64,000 bases of DNA from Candidatus Rifleibacterium amylolyticum (GCA_009917695.1 JAACJG010000013.1:1-64000), one strand, 5' to 3'; positions 33,748 to 43,801 are shown, counted from the first letter of the stretch. Notes: generated by a model not told the origin, from the sequence alone. Made by a program: numbers and translations.

Positions 33748-35361
33748 ATGCAAGACCCAGACAGAAATGCAACTATCAATGCATGCATTTTGCCTGTATG
33801 TACAGCCATTATCCCAATTTTGCTGCCGTATACAGGAAACATGGAGCAATTATCTCTGACTGACGCGCTTCTGCTGATGACTGCGAGCAGTCTTACCTCG
33901 CTGCTCATATTTATTGTTGCCGGCAGATTCTGCAAAAGCATGGCTGAAGCCGCTTTATCGACGTCTTTCATTGTGTTTGTCTTTTTCTCACATCGACACT
34001 TTGTTGGCATGTTAAGTATGATAGGGCAGAACAAAGGCTTGGGAGCAACAGGTAACCTTCTATTCTCTTTGTTAATCATGGCTACTGGAATCCTTTACAT
34101 AAGGTATCGCATCAAAAGCCACCAGGATTTTTTGAAAGTAATAAATGTAATGGCCACCGTGCTGTTGATTATCAGCACAGGCAAGATTGCTGCCTTTTAC
34201 TTGAGTCCACCTTATCCACGACTGGTTGAAGCAGATGCACTTGCATCAGTTGAAATTTCGAAGCCTGAAGCCGGATTCCCAGATATTTATTTTATCATTC
34301 TTGATGGTTATGCAAGAAACGATACCCTTAAAAGCCTTTACAATTTCGACAACAGTTCATTTATCAATGAACTTGTAAATCAGGGTTTTTATGTAGCAAC
34401 GAAAAGTAATGCCAATTACATTCAAACCAATCTGTCGCTGGCCGGCACTTTGAACCTTTGCTATCTTGACAGTATTGCATCAAGAATAAATGACAATTCT
34501 CTTGGGCCAACAATGAGTTTGATCTCGACAAATGCCTTTTCAGCGATTCTCAAGCGTGCGGGATATGAAACCGTTGCTTTTGAAAGCGGTTATGACATCA
34601 CCGAGCTGCAACAGGCCGATCGTTACTACTCACAATCTATGATCAGCCAACAATTTCTCAACCTGATTCTCTCTACTACTATTTTGAACGATATCAAGTT
34701 TCAAATATTCAATACAACTTCTATTCAAGCTGAGAGACACGCTCGACTGATCCGTAATACTCTGATTAAAATTGGCGAAATGAAGGTTAAGGGTGCGCCT
34801 AAATTTGTCTTTGCACACATACTTTGCCCGCACCCGCCTTTCGTATTCAACTCTGATGGCACATTGATGGATCAGGAGCAATCTTTTGAAATCAGAGATG
34901 GCAGCCACTTGAGTATGGACAATGCAAAATACCGTTTAAACTATATAAAACAGCTTGAATACATCAATATCATGGTCAACAATATGCTGAGTGATATTCT
35001 TAAAGAATCAGAGCGCCCCAAAGTCATTGTTCTGCAATCGGATCACGGCCCCGGATCTGAGCTTGACAGTGAAAGCAAACAAAACACTTTATTGTCAGAA
35101 CGTTTTGGCATATTGAACGCAATTTATTTTTCTGACAAAAATCATTCATCTCTTTATCAGTCGATTTCGCCAGTTAATATGTTCAGAGTTATACTCAACA
35201 AGTATTTTGCAACAAATCTTGCGTTGTTAGAAGACAGACACTTCTATTCTACATGGGGAGACAGATATAATTTTATTGATGTAACTGATGAGCTTACCAA
35301 TGCTTTCATGAACCCCTCGATTAAATCTTATCCGACATCTGATGCGTCTGAAGAAGAATAA
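33748..35361 (+). CDS. Membrane sulfatase-like phosphotransferase/hydrolase
   Basis: 537 residues: about five N-terminal helices (to about 165), then an alkaline-phosphatase-superfamily domain beginning PDIYFIILDGYARNDTLKSL. Further blocks are NYIQTNLSLAGTLNLCYL (nucleophile region), FVFAHILCPHPPFVF and VLQSDHGPG (second metal site). The family includes phosphoethanolamine- and phosphoglycerol-transferases and sulfatases of surface glycans. The stop is two bases before the ATG of the fusion protein at 35364, so they are co-transcribed. The protein at 38267-39841 is a clear paralogue with the same blocks. Confidence 0.75.
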   Translation: MQDPDRNATINACILPVCTAIIPILLPYTGNMEQLSLTDALLLMTASSLTSLLIFIVAGRFCKSMAEAALSTSFIVFVFFSHRHFVGMLSMIGQNKGLGATGNLLFSLLIMATGILYIRYRIKSHQDFLKVINVMATVLLIISTGKIAAFYLSPPYPRLVEADALASVEISKPEAGFPDIYFIILDGYARNDTLKSLYNFDNSSFINELVNQGFYVATKSNANYIQTNLSLAGTLNLCYLDSIASRINDNSLGPTMSLISTNAFSAILKRAGYETVAFESGYDITELQQADRYYSQSMISQQFLNLILSTTILNDIKFQIFNTTSIQAERHARLIRNTLIKIGEMKVKGAPKFVFAHILCPHPPFVFNSDGTLMDQEQSFEIRDGSHLSMDNAKYRLNYIKQLEYINIMVNNMLSDILKESERPKVIVLQSDHGPGSELDSESKQNTLLSERFGILNAIYFSDKNHSSLYQSISPVNMFRVILNKYFATNLALLEDRHFYSTWGDRYNFIDVTDELTNAFMNPSIKSYPTSDASEEE

Positions 35362-35363
35362 AT

Positions 35364-38264
35364 ATGCATAATAACAAATCAGATCGACTGTATTTATGGG
35401 ATAACGCAAAAGGGATTCTCATTGCTTTAGTTGTATTCGGTCATTTTCTCACCCCCTACCGCTCGATACCAGAAGTGAAGACGATATTCGACATTATTTA
35501 TTTTTTTCACATGCCAGCCTTTGTATTTGTCTCAGGTTACCTTAGTCGCCTGACATCAGACAATCGCAAGGCAATCCTCAAACTATGTATTGCATATGCT
35601 CTATTCAATTTTCCAATGATGGTATACGTGGTTTTGCATAAAAACAATGCTCCAAGCCTTTTGACGCCTTATTATTCCTTCTGGTATCTTCTGGCTCTTA
35701 TCGCCTGGCGTCTAATTGTTCCAACTATTTCCAAAACGCGCGAAATACTTTTCTTTAGTATATTCACAGCAGTTTTAATCGGTTTCTGGAATGAAATCGA
35801 CAATACGCTGGCAATCTCAAGAATAATTGGCTTCCTGCCTTTCTTTCTTGCAGGCTATATGCTCGATGAAAACAAGCTCAGCGACTTTTTCAAGAAGAGG
35901 CGTTTATTACATACCTGCCTTGGACTCACTTTATTGGCAATAACCCTCTATCTCAGCATCATCATTTCCCAGGCAGATATGACACTTTCGGATCTTCTAT
36001 TTTTCCCATATGCAACGCCTGGAAGATTCATTTTTAGAATTTTCATACTACTGATTTCAGCTGCTGTAATAGTCTCTTCAGGACTGATACTTCCCGAAAG
36101 CCCCATTTATCTGCTAACTCGCTGGGGCAGGAACTCCCTCTCAATTTATATTCTGCACAGATTCATAACATTGGTCGCTACTGACCTTTACCCTTTGAGC
36201 CATGAACCATCTATTGTTTTAATAGCGTCTATAACTGGAACAATCCTGACTCTTTTCATGCTTGGGCTGGATCGCTTGAGCAGCAGTATAAATCTGCTGA
36301 TCGCCGTGTTATCAGATGCCATTGCAGCTCCTGTTAGAAATGCAAGAGGATTAAGAATGGCATTCTGCATTTTTCTTTTATGCCATCTGTTTTTTGTTAT
36401 TAAATATCGAGCTCCCGAGAAAGCCGATGTCTCTCATGCCGTATTAACAGCCCAGCAAAACAGCCAGATAACAAATGCAATATCGATTGCTTTTGTTGGC
36501 GACATTATCCTTCTCAGAGATCAGATTAGAAGAGCTTACTCAGCTGAAAAGCAAGAGTATGATTTCTCCCCGGTTTTTGAGTATGCAAAAAAACATCTGC
36601 TTACAGCCGACCTGGCAATCGGAGTGTTTGAAGGTCCTATGGCCGGCAAAGACGAGGGTTATTCTACAAGCAATTATGGTGACGGAATTCCACTATATCT
36701 TAACTTCCCAGACTCATTCGTCGATTCGGTAATAGATTCCGGGATTGATCTGGTAACGCTGGCAAATAACCATATTCTTGACATGGGTGAAGAAGGTGCA
36801 AGCCGAACCCGCCAGGTGTTAGATGCCAAAAAGCTTAAATACGTCGGCTCATACAGCAATATCTCTGAGAAGAACCAGCCGAAGATTGTAGGGTTAAAAG
36901 GGCTGCGAATAGCTATTCTTGCCTATAGCTTTCCAAGCAATTACTATTCAGAAGATTATTTCTTTGATATCAACCCCTCTCTTACCTCAGTCATAGTAGG
37001 GAAAAGCAGTCGTTATTTCAGCGAAGCACGGTCTCAGGTTCATGTTGATTTTGAGCGCGCAAAAGCAGAAAATCCTGATCTAATAGTAGTTTTGCCGCAC
37101 ATGGGAACTCAATTTATACACGAGACCGATACTTTTCAGAAAACATGGAATGAAATATTTATAAATGAGGGAGCAGATATTATTCTTGGAGACCATTCAC
37201 ATGCTGTGCAACCGGTCGAATTTCGCAAAGTTGTAATAAAAAACCGCGAAAAGCAGGTTGTCATAGTTAACAGCCCTGGCAATTTTGTCAACTCGTATAT
37301 TGAGCACAACGGCGACGCGACTTCGATTGTCAAAGTATTTATCGATTCAGAAACAAAATCTGTGATTTGCGCGGGAATTATTCCGATGATAACGCAGGCC
37401 TTCAGCAATGGTCAGCATCGTGCTCTGCCCATTATAGACATTCTGAATGACACATCTCTGAGAAATCATCTGAGCCTGCTCGAAATGAAACGAGTTCAGC
37501 AAGTGCAATCTCTTGTAACAAAAGTTATGCTTGGAACAGAGCTTTCACTTGATCAAGCTCAGAATTTGTATTACCTGTTCCCGGATGGCTATTATCGTCA
37601 GCCAGTTGCCGGCATTCACCTGGAAGATAATGCATATCAGAATGACGTTCGCAAGATGTTTGAAACCGCAAGTTCGGTATTATTTATCGGCGACAGTGTT
37701 ACGCACGGAACAAAGAACGGCGGCTACGGCTGGTATGAGCCTTTAACTGCGAGTCTGCCAATGCTGCAGGTTGCACGAGAAGCCTGGGGCAGTGCAACAA
37801 CTATTACATTACTGGATAATCTCGATACAATATGTTCTCACAAAGCTGATTTATACGTCATTGCCATTGGAACGAACGATATTCGTTATAGAGACGCCCG
37901 CAGGTGCGCGATGACGCCGCAACAATACATTGCAAACCTGGAAAGACTAACTGAAGCTATTTCTCAAAAGAGCCCCGATGCAAGTTTCATTTTTATTGCT
38001 CCATGGCCATCTCTGGAAAATGATCCTTTTATAAAAATTCCTCAGGATAAGAAAAGAGAATTATTCTCAGATTATTACAAGGCTCTTGAAAGCTTCTGTA
38101 AGAAACAAGGCTATCGGTTTGTTGATCCAACGCAAGCGATTCTTACAGCCATAGATAAAAAGATTTCTGGCTTCTATCTTCTCGATCATATTCACCCCAA
38201 TGCAAATGATGGATTGAGGCTATACAGTGAAGCTTTTATGTCTTCTCGAGAACTCACAGAATGA
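35364..38264 (+). CDS. Three-domain fusion: acyltransferase-3, CapA-like phosphatase, SGNH hydrolase
   Basis: 966 residues. Residues about 8-350 are a ten-helix acyltransferase family 3 domain (RLYLWDNAKGILIALVVFGH; FFHMPAFVFVSGYLSR), like sugar O-acetylases. Residues about 372-680 are a CapA/PGA-type metallophosphatase domain: AFVGDIILLRDQI, LANNHILDMGEEG, VVLPHMGTQF, LGDHSHAVQP, NSPGNFVNS. Residues about 772-960 are an SGNH/GDSL esterase domain: LFIGDSVTHG with the catalytic Ser near 777, IGTNDIRY (near 836) and the DHIHPN dyad (near 942). The frame is uninterrupted, so this is one polypeptide with acyl transfer in the membrane and two exported hydrolase domains. Acetylation coupled to deacetylation of a surface polymer is a plausible role. 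Confidence 0.85.
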   Translation: MHNNKSDRLYLWDNAKGILIALVVFGHFLTPYRSIPEVKTIFDIIYFFHMPAFVFVSGYLSRLTSDNRKAILKLCIAYALFNFPMMVYVVLHKNNAPSLLTPYYSFWYLLALIAWRLIVPTISKTREILFFSIFTAVLIGFWNEIDNTLAISRIIGFLPFFLAGYMLDENKLSDFFKKRRLLHTCLGLTLLAITLYLSIIISQADMTLSDLLFFPYATPGRFIFRIFILLISAAVIVSSGLILPESPIYLLTRWGRNSLSIYILHRFITLVATDLYPLSHEPSIVLIASITGTILTLFMLGLDRLSSSINLLIAVLSDAIAAPVRNARGLRMAFCIFLLCHLFFVIKYRAPEKADVSHAVLTAQQNSQITNAISIAFVGDIILLRDQIRRAYSAEKQEYDFSPVFEYAKKHLLTADLAIGVFEGPMAGKDEGYSTSNYGDGIPLYLNFPDSFVDSVIDSGIDLVTLANNHILDMGEEGASRTRQVLDAKKLKYVGSYSNISEKNQPKIVGLKGLRIAILAYSFPSNYYSEDYFFDINPSLTSVIVGKSSRYFSEARSQVHVDFERAKAENPDLIVVLPHMGTQFIHETDTFQKTWNEIFINEGADIILGDHSHAVQPVEFRKVVIKNREKQVVIVNSPGNFVNSYIEHNGDATSIVKVFIDSETKSVICAGIIPMITQAFSNGQHRALPIIDILNDTSLRNHLSLLEMKRVQQVQSLVTKVMLGTELSLDQAQNLYYLFPDGYYRQPVAGIHLEDNAYQNDVRKMFETASSVLFIGDSVTHGTKNGGYGWYEPLTASLPMLQVAREAWGSATTITLLDNLDTICSHKADLYVIAIGTNDIRYRDARRCAMTPQQYIANLERLTEAISQKSPDASFIFIAPWPSLENDPFIKIPQDKKRELFSDYYKALESFCKKQGYRFVDPTQAILTAIDKKISGFYLLDHIHPNANDGLRLYSEAFMSSRELTE

Positions 38265-38266
38265 TC

Positions 38267-39841
38267 CTAGTCACTCGTTTTTTCAATGATTTGTGCCTTG
38301 TTTGTAATATCTACAAATTTGTACAAGTCTTTGAAGGTGACGTAATGGCTTTTATCGGGAAGAAGGCTGATTTCGTTATTTAGAGCTTTTTTGAAAACTG
38401 CGCGAAAGTTGTTTACTGGAGATAAAGAGGGTTTGAGGCCATCATGGTTGCTGTCTGGCAGGTAGATGGCGTTGAGAATGGACATGCGCTCAAGAATATT
38501 TGTGCGTTCGAGAGAGCTGTAATCTACATCAGATGCAGGTCCGTGGTCGGCCTGAATGATGATGACCTTTTTGCGGCTTTTATCAGCCAGCAGTCGTGAG
38601 ATACAATCTTTTAACTGTGAATTTACGTAGATCAGCTGATCAACGTAATTCTTGCGATAAGTTGATATATCCATATACCTTCGCAGATACATGCCATCTG
38701 AATAATCAAAGTAGGGAAGATCGAGCGGACTGCCGTCACGGGCAAAGACAAAGGGCGCATGCGGTGTCAACAGGTGAGCGAACACGAATGCTGGCTGGCC
38801 TTTTCCTGCCACTGATGGCAGCTCTGAAAAGACTTTTCTGATGGCATTGCGGTGAGCATCAGCGTGAAAACGAACCAGATTCCAGCTGCCAAAATTGCAG
38901 GAAGCCAGAATTGTCTTGCGCGAAAGCACGCATAGAAGTTCGCGACAGATGGGGCTGTCGGCAATAAACCGGTCAAACTGCCGCATTTCAGTGGCCATGT
39001 AACCACTTGAAAACGCGATTGTTTGATAGCCAAGCTGCTTGAACTCACGCACGACCAGGCTGTCGGCAATCAGATCTACCAATGGAGAAAAGCCGTGAAA
39101 GTCAGGCGAATGGTTTTTGCCAGTCGCCAGATAGCCCATATTAAGCGAGCTTGCCAGAGAAAAGTAAGTCAGCGGATAGTTCGAGCGGCTGGCTGAAGCA
39201 ACAAAGAAGCCCTGCTCTTCAAGAAAATCAGTAAAATCAGAATTGTCGAAGTCATATAAGCTTTTAAGCGTGTCGTTTCCGGCATAACTGTCGAGAACAA
39301 TGTAGTAAATATCGGGAAGACTAGCAGTCTGTCTGCTGGCATGATTAAGATCATCGTTCAGAACCACCAGATCTGCCCGAGGCTTCATTAATGCATGATA
39401 GCTCAAAATATTCCAGGCATTGAAAAACACCAGCACTGCGACAAAAACATTGGCAAAAGTCGTCAGAGCCTTGAGGCTTCTGACTTTACGCGCAAAAATA
39501 TAGGTCTCGACCGCCCAGAAAACCAGCCATAATACCGCAAACCAGCAGTTTGAAAGCGGCCAGCCGAATCCGGCATCGCCAACAAAAACCGAGGCGAGAG
39601 GCCCGTAATAGACAGTTGCAAAAAATATGGTCGAAACGGCCAGAGAAGCCCGTTCCAGATTTCCGGTCAGGCGGTAAAAAATAAACAACCCCACAATAAC
39701 CGATAAAAGACTTGCTGCTGCCGGAACAAACAGTTCAGATGCGACGAATTTATCGACATTTTCAGCCCAAACCCCGAGAATCGGCAAAACAGCCAATCCC
39801 AGCGAATGAAAGCACCTGAGAATTACATTTATAACCAGCAT
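38267..39841 (-). CDS. Membrane sulfatase-like protein, paralogue of the one at 33748
   Basis: About 524 residues from ATG 39841; a longer frame to TTG 39877 is open but has no better ribosome site. About four N-terminal helices are followed by PDIYYIVLDSYAGNDTLKSL, FVFAHLLTPHAPFVF, VIIIQADHGPASDVD and LNAIYLPDSNHDGLKPSLSP. The same blocks occur in the same order in the gene at 33748-35361, so the two are paralogues on opposite strands flanking the fusion gene. Its stop is two bases from the stop of the fusion gene. Likely a phosphoglycerol/phosphoethanolamine-transferase- or sulfatase-type surface enzyme. Confidence 0.75.
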   Translation of the reverse strand: MLVINVILRCFHSLGLAVLPILGVWAENVDKFVASELFVPAAASLLSVIVGLFIFYRLTGNLERASLAVSTIFFATVYYGPLASVFVGDAGFGWPLSNCWFAVLWLVFWAVETYIFARKVRSLKALTTFANVFVAVLVFFNAWNILSYHALMKPRADLVVLNDDLNHASRQTASLPDIYYIVLDSYAGNDTLKSLYDFDNSDFTDFLEEQGFFVASASRSNYPLTYFSLASSLNMGYLATGKNHSPDFHGFSPLVDLIADSLVVREFKQLGYQTIAFSSGYMATEMRQFDRFIADSPICRELLCVLSRKTILASCNFGSWNLVRFHADAHRNAIRKVFSELPSVAGKGQPAFVFAHLLTPHAPFVFARDGSPLDLPYFDYSDGMYLRRYMDISTYRKNYVDQLIYVNSQLKDCISRLLADKSRKKVIIIQADHGPASDVDYSSLERTNILERMSILNAIYLPDSNHDGLKPSLSPVNNFRAVFKKALNNEISLLPDKSHYVTFKDLYKFVDITNKAQIIEKTSD

Positions 39842-39943
39842 TTTGAGCAGATTACAGCAAACTTCAGGTATTCGCAATCATAAGTTTACCCAATGTCTGT
39901 TATTGGCATTGAAAATGCACAACAGATAAGTTAGCATCAGGTC

Positions 39944-42004
39944 ATGACTGATCTTGTTCAGCTGGCAACCGGTATTTTGCTGCAGATAATTTTCTGCGCT
40001 TTTCTGACAGATTCTGCAATTATAATGGCAAACCGATGTCTTCCCGGCAGCACCCTTATCGCCCGAACATGCGCTGCCGGGGTTATTTCATTCTGGCTCG
40101 GCAGCACTATTTTTAACATTCTCATAAATCTGAATCTGTTCTTTCATCTGCCAGCCATTCTGATGGCAGTCGTAGTGTTTGCCGCAGTTCGTTCAGGTTC
40201 AGGAAACAATGCAAAAAAGAGCCTTTTAATTCCCGCAGCCAGGCTTTGCCGGCGACTGTTTAAGCGATTCAGCAAAAGCCTGACAGGAAAAGTAGTTACT
40301 TTATCTTTTTTAATGCTTTTCAGCCTGCTGCTGATCCGTGCTCTTCTGCTGCCGATGGTCAGCTGGGATTCTCTCGTCTACCACACTCTCAAAGCAGGCT
40401 TATGGGTGCAGACAGGTCAGCATTACGACCTTGACAGCCCGGGACTCTGGCAGTCATATAAGACTTTCTTCGGGGGCGGAGAAGCTTTTACCGCCCTGGC
40501 TATGATTTTTACCGGCAGCGATTTTTTCGGAAGCATGCCAGATCTTGTTTTATGGTGCCTGCTGGGTATTACCAGTCTGGCATTGCTGCGCGAACTGCAT
40601 ATAAAAGGTGCTGCTGGGTATTTCATAACTGCCGCGTTTCTTTGCTGCCCAATCATAGCAGGCGCAGTCGGCAGTGGTTATGTCGATAACGGCATGACAG
40701 GCTTTCTTCTGACCGGAACTCTCTTTTTCATAAAATTTTCCAGAAGCGCAAAAATAGAACACCTTATGTTGGCGGCAACAGCATTCGGGCTTTCAGGAGC
40801 AGTTAAAGCCACCGGCCTGGCGACTGGCTTAATTATGCTGGCACTGTTGCTTGTCTATGCAAAAGTTAAAAAGCGGACTTCATTTTTGCAGTTATCTCTT
40901 GCGCTTTTGCTGTTCTCCAGTAGTGTAGTCCCGTGGCTATGGTTCAACCATAAGATATCAGGCTACATTCTCGGTTCGATACCTGCAGCAATCGGACCGC
41001 TGGTTCTTGGTTCCATGCCGCTTCCATTCGCCTATTTATGCAACAGTGCAGATTTTCAGGCGTATTCTCTGCCCCATGAGCTTTACGCGCTCTGGCAGGC
41101 GTTCTCCGGCTACAGCATCTTCGCTCCGCTTCTTCTTCTGGTGCCTTTCGGGATAATTACTCAAATAAAAGAGAGCAATCAATCACACTGGATTCCGCTG
41201 ATACCCGCACTGACAATTTCATCGCTATATTTTTCGCCGTCGTTTTCAACCATTAGGCTTCTCTGGGCGGGAAGCAACGGACGCTTCATTTCAGCTGCGA
41301 TATTACTCTTCGCTGTTTTTCTGCCTTGCAGGGGCTCTGGCAAAACAGGCCGTCTTGTAAGATTTATCTGCTTTCTGGCTATCCCGGTCGGGCTTATAGA
41401 GTATCTGATCAGATTTGTTTTCAGCAACGCAAGCCAGACCGAGATAATCATTCTGCCTGTTGCTGCCTGCACGGCTGGCCTGATCTATGCAGTCCTGAAC
41501 ATCACAAGGACTCCATTGCTGTTACGTCAAAGGGCGGTTCTGTTGTTCACGATCATACTGCTTCTTATTATGACTGCGAATATCAAAGATTTTATCAGAA
41601 ACGAATCATACAAATCAGCTTACTTTTTGCATGAACACCCGACCTACTGGGTAGAAGCTCTACCGCACACAGCGAACAGCAAGCTTAAAATCGCATTTAC
41701 TTATGGCATGGAGCAAATGCACCACCGGGCTTTTATTGCGCCGTTCTTTGGGGCACGGCTGCAGAACGAGATATGCTACGTTTCTCCACTGGAAGATGGG
41801 CGAACACCGATCTATCACCCAGACTACATTGATAAGGAACCCTATTGTTTTGATAGCTGGATCAAACGCCTGCGAGAAAAGAATGTTACTCACCTGCTCT
41901 GCTTTGCGCCGCGCTGCACTGAGCTTGAGTGGGCACGAAGTCACCCTGAGTCATTTAAAATGCTTGCAGGTAACAACGCCTGGGGCTTCTTTGAAATTGA
42001 ATAG
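39944..42004 (+). CDS. Polytopic membrane glycosyltransferase (GT39-like)
   Basis: 686 residues, about fourteen helices. After three N-terminal helices comes the external loop PMVSWDSLVYHTLKAGLWVQ, in which D-S/A-L.YH is the acidic catalytic-loop pattern of GT39-like enzymes, then SGYVDNGMTGFLLTG. The C-terminal 120 residues form an external soluble domain (LKIAFTYGMEQMHHRAFIAP ... HLLCFAPRCTE). It probably uses a polyprenyl-phosphate sugar donor in the periplasm. It is divergently placed from the sulfatase-like gene. Family-level call only. Confidence 0.65.
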   Translation: MTDLVQLATGILLQIIFCAFLTDSAIIMANRCLPGSTLIARTCAAGVISFWLGSTIFNILINLNLFFHLPAILMAVVVFAAVRSGSGNNAKKSLLIPAARLCRRLFKRFSKSLTGKVVTLSFLMLFSLLLIRALLLPMVSWDSLVYHTLKAGLWVQTGQHYDLDSPGLWQSYKTFFGGGEAFTALAMIFTGSDFFGSMPDLVLWCLLGITSLALLRELHIKGAAGYFITAAFLCCPIIAGAVGSGYVDNGMTGFLLTGTLFFIKFSRSAKIEHLMLAATAFGLSGAVKATGLATGLIMLALLLVYAKVKKRTSFLQLSLALLLFSSSVVPWLWFNHKISGYILGSIPAAIGPLVLGSMPLPFAYLCNSADFQAYSLPHELYALWQAFSGYSIFAPLLLLVPFGIITQIKESNQSHWIPLIPALTISSLYFSPSFSTIRLLWAGSNGRFISAAILLFAVFLPCRGSGKTGRLVRFICFLAIPVGLIEYLIRFVFSNASQTEIIILPVAACTAGLIYAVLNITRTPLLLRQRAVLLFTIILLLIMTANIKDFIRNESYKSAYFLHEHPTYWVEALPHTANSKLKIAFTYGMEQMHHRAFIAPFFGARLQNEICYVSPLEDGRTPIYHPDYIDKEPYCFDSWIKRLREKNVTHLLCFAPRCTELEWARSHPESFKMLAGNNAWGFFEIE

Positions 42005-42112
42005 ATGTGACAGAGGACTATAGAATTTTTGCAGGTCTTTTGCGGCAAACTTAGGTAAGAGGCGAGGTTCCAGCCTAAGTCGTGCAGAGTTCCAAAAATC
42101 TTGGGCGGGGTA

Positions 42113-42141
42113 TTGACAGTCGGTTTTTATAGTACTACACT
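42113..42141 (+). promoter_or_regulatory. Sigma-70-like promoter for the SH3 protein
   Basis: TTGACA at 42113-42118, 17 bases, TACACT at 42136-42141; start near 42148, with GGAGG at 42162-42166 before the GTG start. Confidence 0.65.
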
Positions 42142-42173
42142 GGTGCACAGCAAGTTGTATCGGAGGGGTTGTA

Positions 42174-43082
42174 GTGAAAAAAGCGAAAATAGTTTCGATC
42201 ATGGTCATAATGCTCTCGGTTATTGCTCTGGGCATTTTTATGGGCAAACAGATGTTCAAACTCATGGAAGCAGAGGCCGGGGCACCGGGTCAAACAGCAT
42301 CGGCTGGCGATACCAGTGCATCTTCTACAGTCAAAATTCTATACAGCGCCGACAAAACAGGCAGCGAAGTTGCCGCTGCACCGGCAGCAGAGCCAGCACC
42401 TGCAGCTGTTGTAAGCGAACCGGCAGCGCCAGTCGAAACCGTTGCTCAGCCTGTGCCGGAGACAGAAAAAAAAGACGGCAATGCCTTCGATCCAAATGGG
42501 CCTAAGTGGTTTGCCTATTCTTCAGGAAACGGCATCAATGTCAGATCAGGACCATCACTTCAAGACAAAGCTTTATTCAAAGTCGGCAAAGGAACAAAAG
42601 GCACGGTAATCGACAAGAAAAATGGCTGGACACAGATTAAATGGGATTTTAACAAAAAAGAAGGCTGGGTACGTGATGACCTGCTGGTGCAGGGCCCGGC
42701 CGCAGTTGTGCAAACTGTTGTTGCCAACACCAGCGACATATCACAGCTCGATATCAGCAAAATCAACAAAGAATCTGCCAAAGCAATTCTTGAAGAAAGC
42801 AAAGTAGCTGTTGCTGTCGCAAAGCCGGCGCCAGTATCTGAAACCGTAAAGTCATTCGTCGATGGCGCGAATCTTCCAGAGCAGGCAAAAATCGAAGTTC
42901 AGACCTTTGCCAACATCAGAAGCGGTCCCAGCACCAAACACGACATGGTTGCCAAGCTGCCCAAAGGCATGGTTGTAAAAATCAAGGCCGTCGAAAAAAT
43001 CGGCAAATGGCAGTGGTTCGAAATAGTTTTCCAGGATGGCAAAAAGTCCGGCTGGACCCGCGAAGACAACCTGAAGTTTTAA
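42174..43082 (+). CDS. Membrane-anchored protein with two bacterial SH3 domains
   Basis: 302 residues from GTG 42174, chosen for the GGAGG seven bases upstream. An N-terminal helix (VSIMVIMLSVIALGIFMG) is an uncleaved anchor or signal. An Ala/Pro/Glu-rich linker (about 60-95) follows, then SH3b domain 1 (about 108-165: GINVRSGPSLQDKALFKVGK, KKEGWVRDDLL), a helical linker, and SH3b domain 2 (about 240-302: FANIRSGPSTKHDMVAKLPK, KKSGWTREDNLKF). Bacterial SH3 domains bind peptidoglycan or proteins at the cell wall. It is a likely periplasmic wall-associated scaffold. The neighbour converges with only two bases between stops. Confidence 0.8.
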   Translation: MKKAKIVSIMVIMLSVIALGIFMGKQMFKLMEAEAGAPGQTASAGDTSASSTVKILYSADKTGSEVAAAPAAEPAPAAVVSEPAAPVETVAQPVPETEKKDGNAFDPNGPKWFAYSSGNGINVRSGPSLQDKALFKVGKGTKGTVIDKKNGWTQIKWDFNKKEGWVRDDLLVQGPAAVVQTVVANTSDISQLDISKINKESAKAILEESKVAVAVAKPAPVSETVKSFVDGANLPEQAKIEVQTFANIRSGPSTKHDMVAKLPKGMVVKIKAVEKIGKWQWFEIVFQDGKKSGWTREDNLKF

Positions 43083-43084
43083 GT

Positions 43085-43801
43085 TTATTTAAAAACGTCG
43101 GTGGCGAATGGCTCGCGGTAGGAAAAATCGCGGTTTATCGTTTCGGCGGTTTCTTTGGTCAGAGACACAGAGAGTTTGCCGCTTCTGAACCTGAATTTGT
43201 CGAGAGCAAGAGCTCCATTAGCCTGCTGATCAAAGAAGAATTTACCGGAAAAATCGCGGCGACCAGTCCAGTTGCAATGTATTTCGCGAACCCTGCCGCG
43301 GCGGGCGTTGACGTCACGCAAACCAAGGCGGGCACCACCAGCATTGAACTCAGGCAGCACTCCGCCAGTTTTCTCAACCTGGCGCATGTAGGCCCAGAGA
43401 GCAACCAGCTGCCGGATCTGCTGCTGGCGCTCACCTTCGATACCGACAAACTGCGCATAAACTTCTGAATCTATGCTGTAACTATCTGGTTTGCATTTCA
43501 GTACCATATTCACGCGAAAAGTGTATTTCTGACCACGTTTTTCCGGGTGCAAAGCCGAAACATGAACTATGACCTGAGTCTTATCAGGTGAGATGTCTTT
43601 GAACCAGGCCAACCCACAGCCAAGGCTGCTGAAACCCTTTTTGACGGTGCCACGATACTGGGCGTTGATTCTGAAAAATTGCCATTCTTCATTTGCCTGG
43701 GCGATCTGCTCAGCAGCCTGCAAAAAACTCTGTCCCAGCTGCAGATTCAAAGTAGTCAATAATAAGACAACGCATAAAAATTTTCCTGAAGATAGTCTCA
43801 T
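43085..43801 (-). CDS. Secreted protein of unknown function
   Basis: 238 residues with a signal peptide (MRLSSGKFLCVVLLLTTLNL, cleavage probably near SFLQAAEQ) and an AGGAGG site before the ATG. The mature region looks beta-rich (YRGTVKKGFSSLGCGLAWFK, TFRVNMVLKCKPDSYSIDSE), with two cysteines that could pair. I do not recognise the family. It is the last gene of a minus-strand run with the PrsW-like and TolB-like genes, so it may be exported alongside, or be a substrate of, that module. Confidence 0.6.
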   Translation of the reverse strand: MRLSSGKFLCVVLLLTTLNLQLGQSFLQAAEQIAQANEEWQFFRINAQYRGTVKKGFSSLGCGLAWFKDISPDKTQVIVHVSALHPEKRGQKYTFRVNMVLKCKPDSYSIDSEVYAQFVGIEGERQQQIRQLVALWAYMRQVEKTGGVLPEFNAGGARLGLRDVNARRGRVREIHCNWTGRRDFSGKFFFDQQANGALALDKFRFRSGKLSVSLTKETAETINRDFSYREPFATDVFK

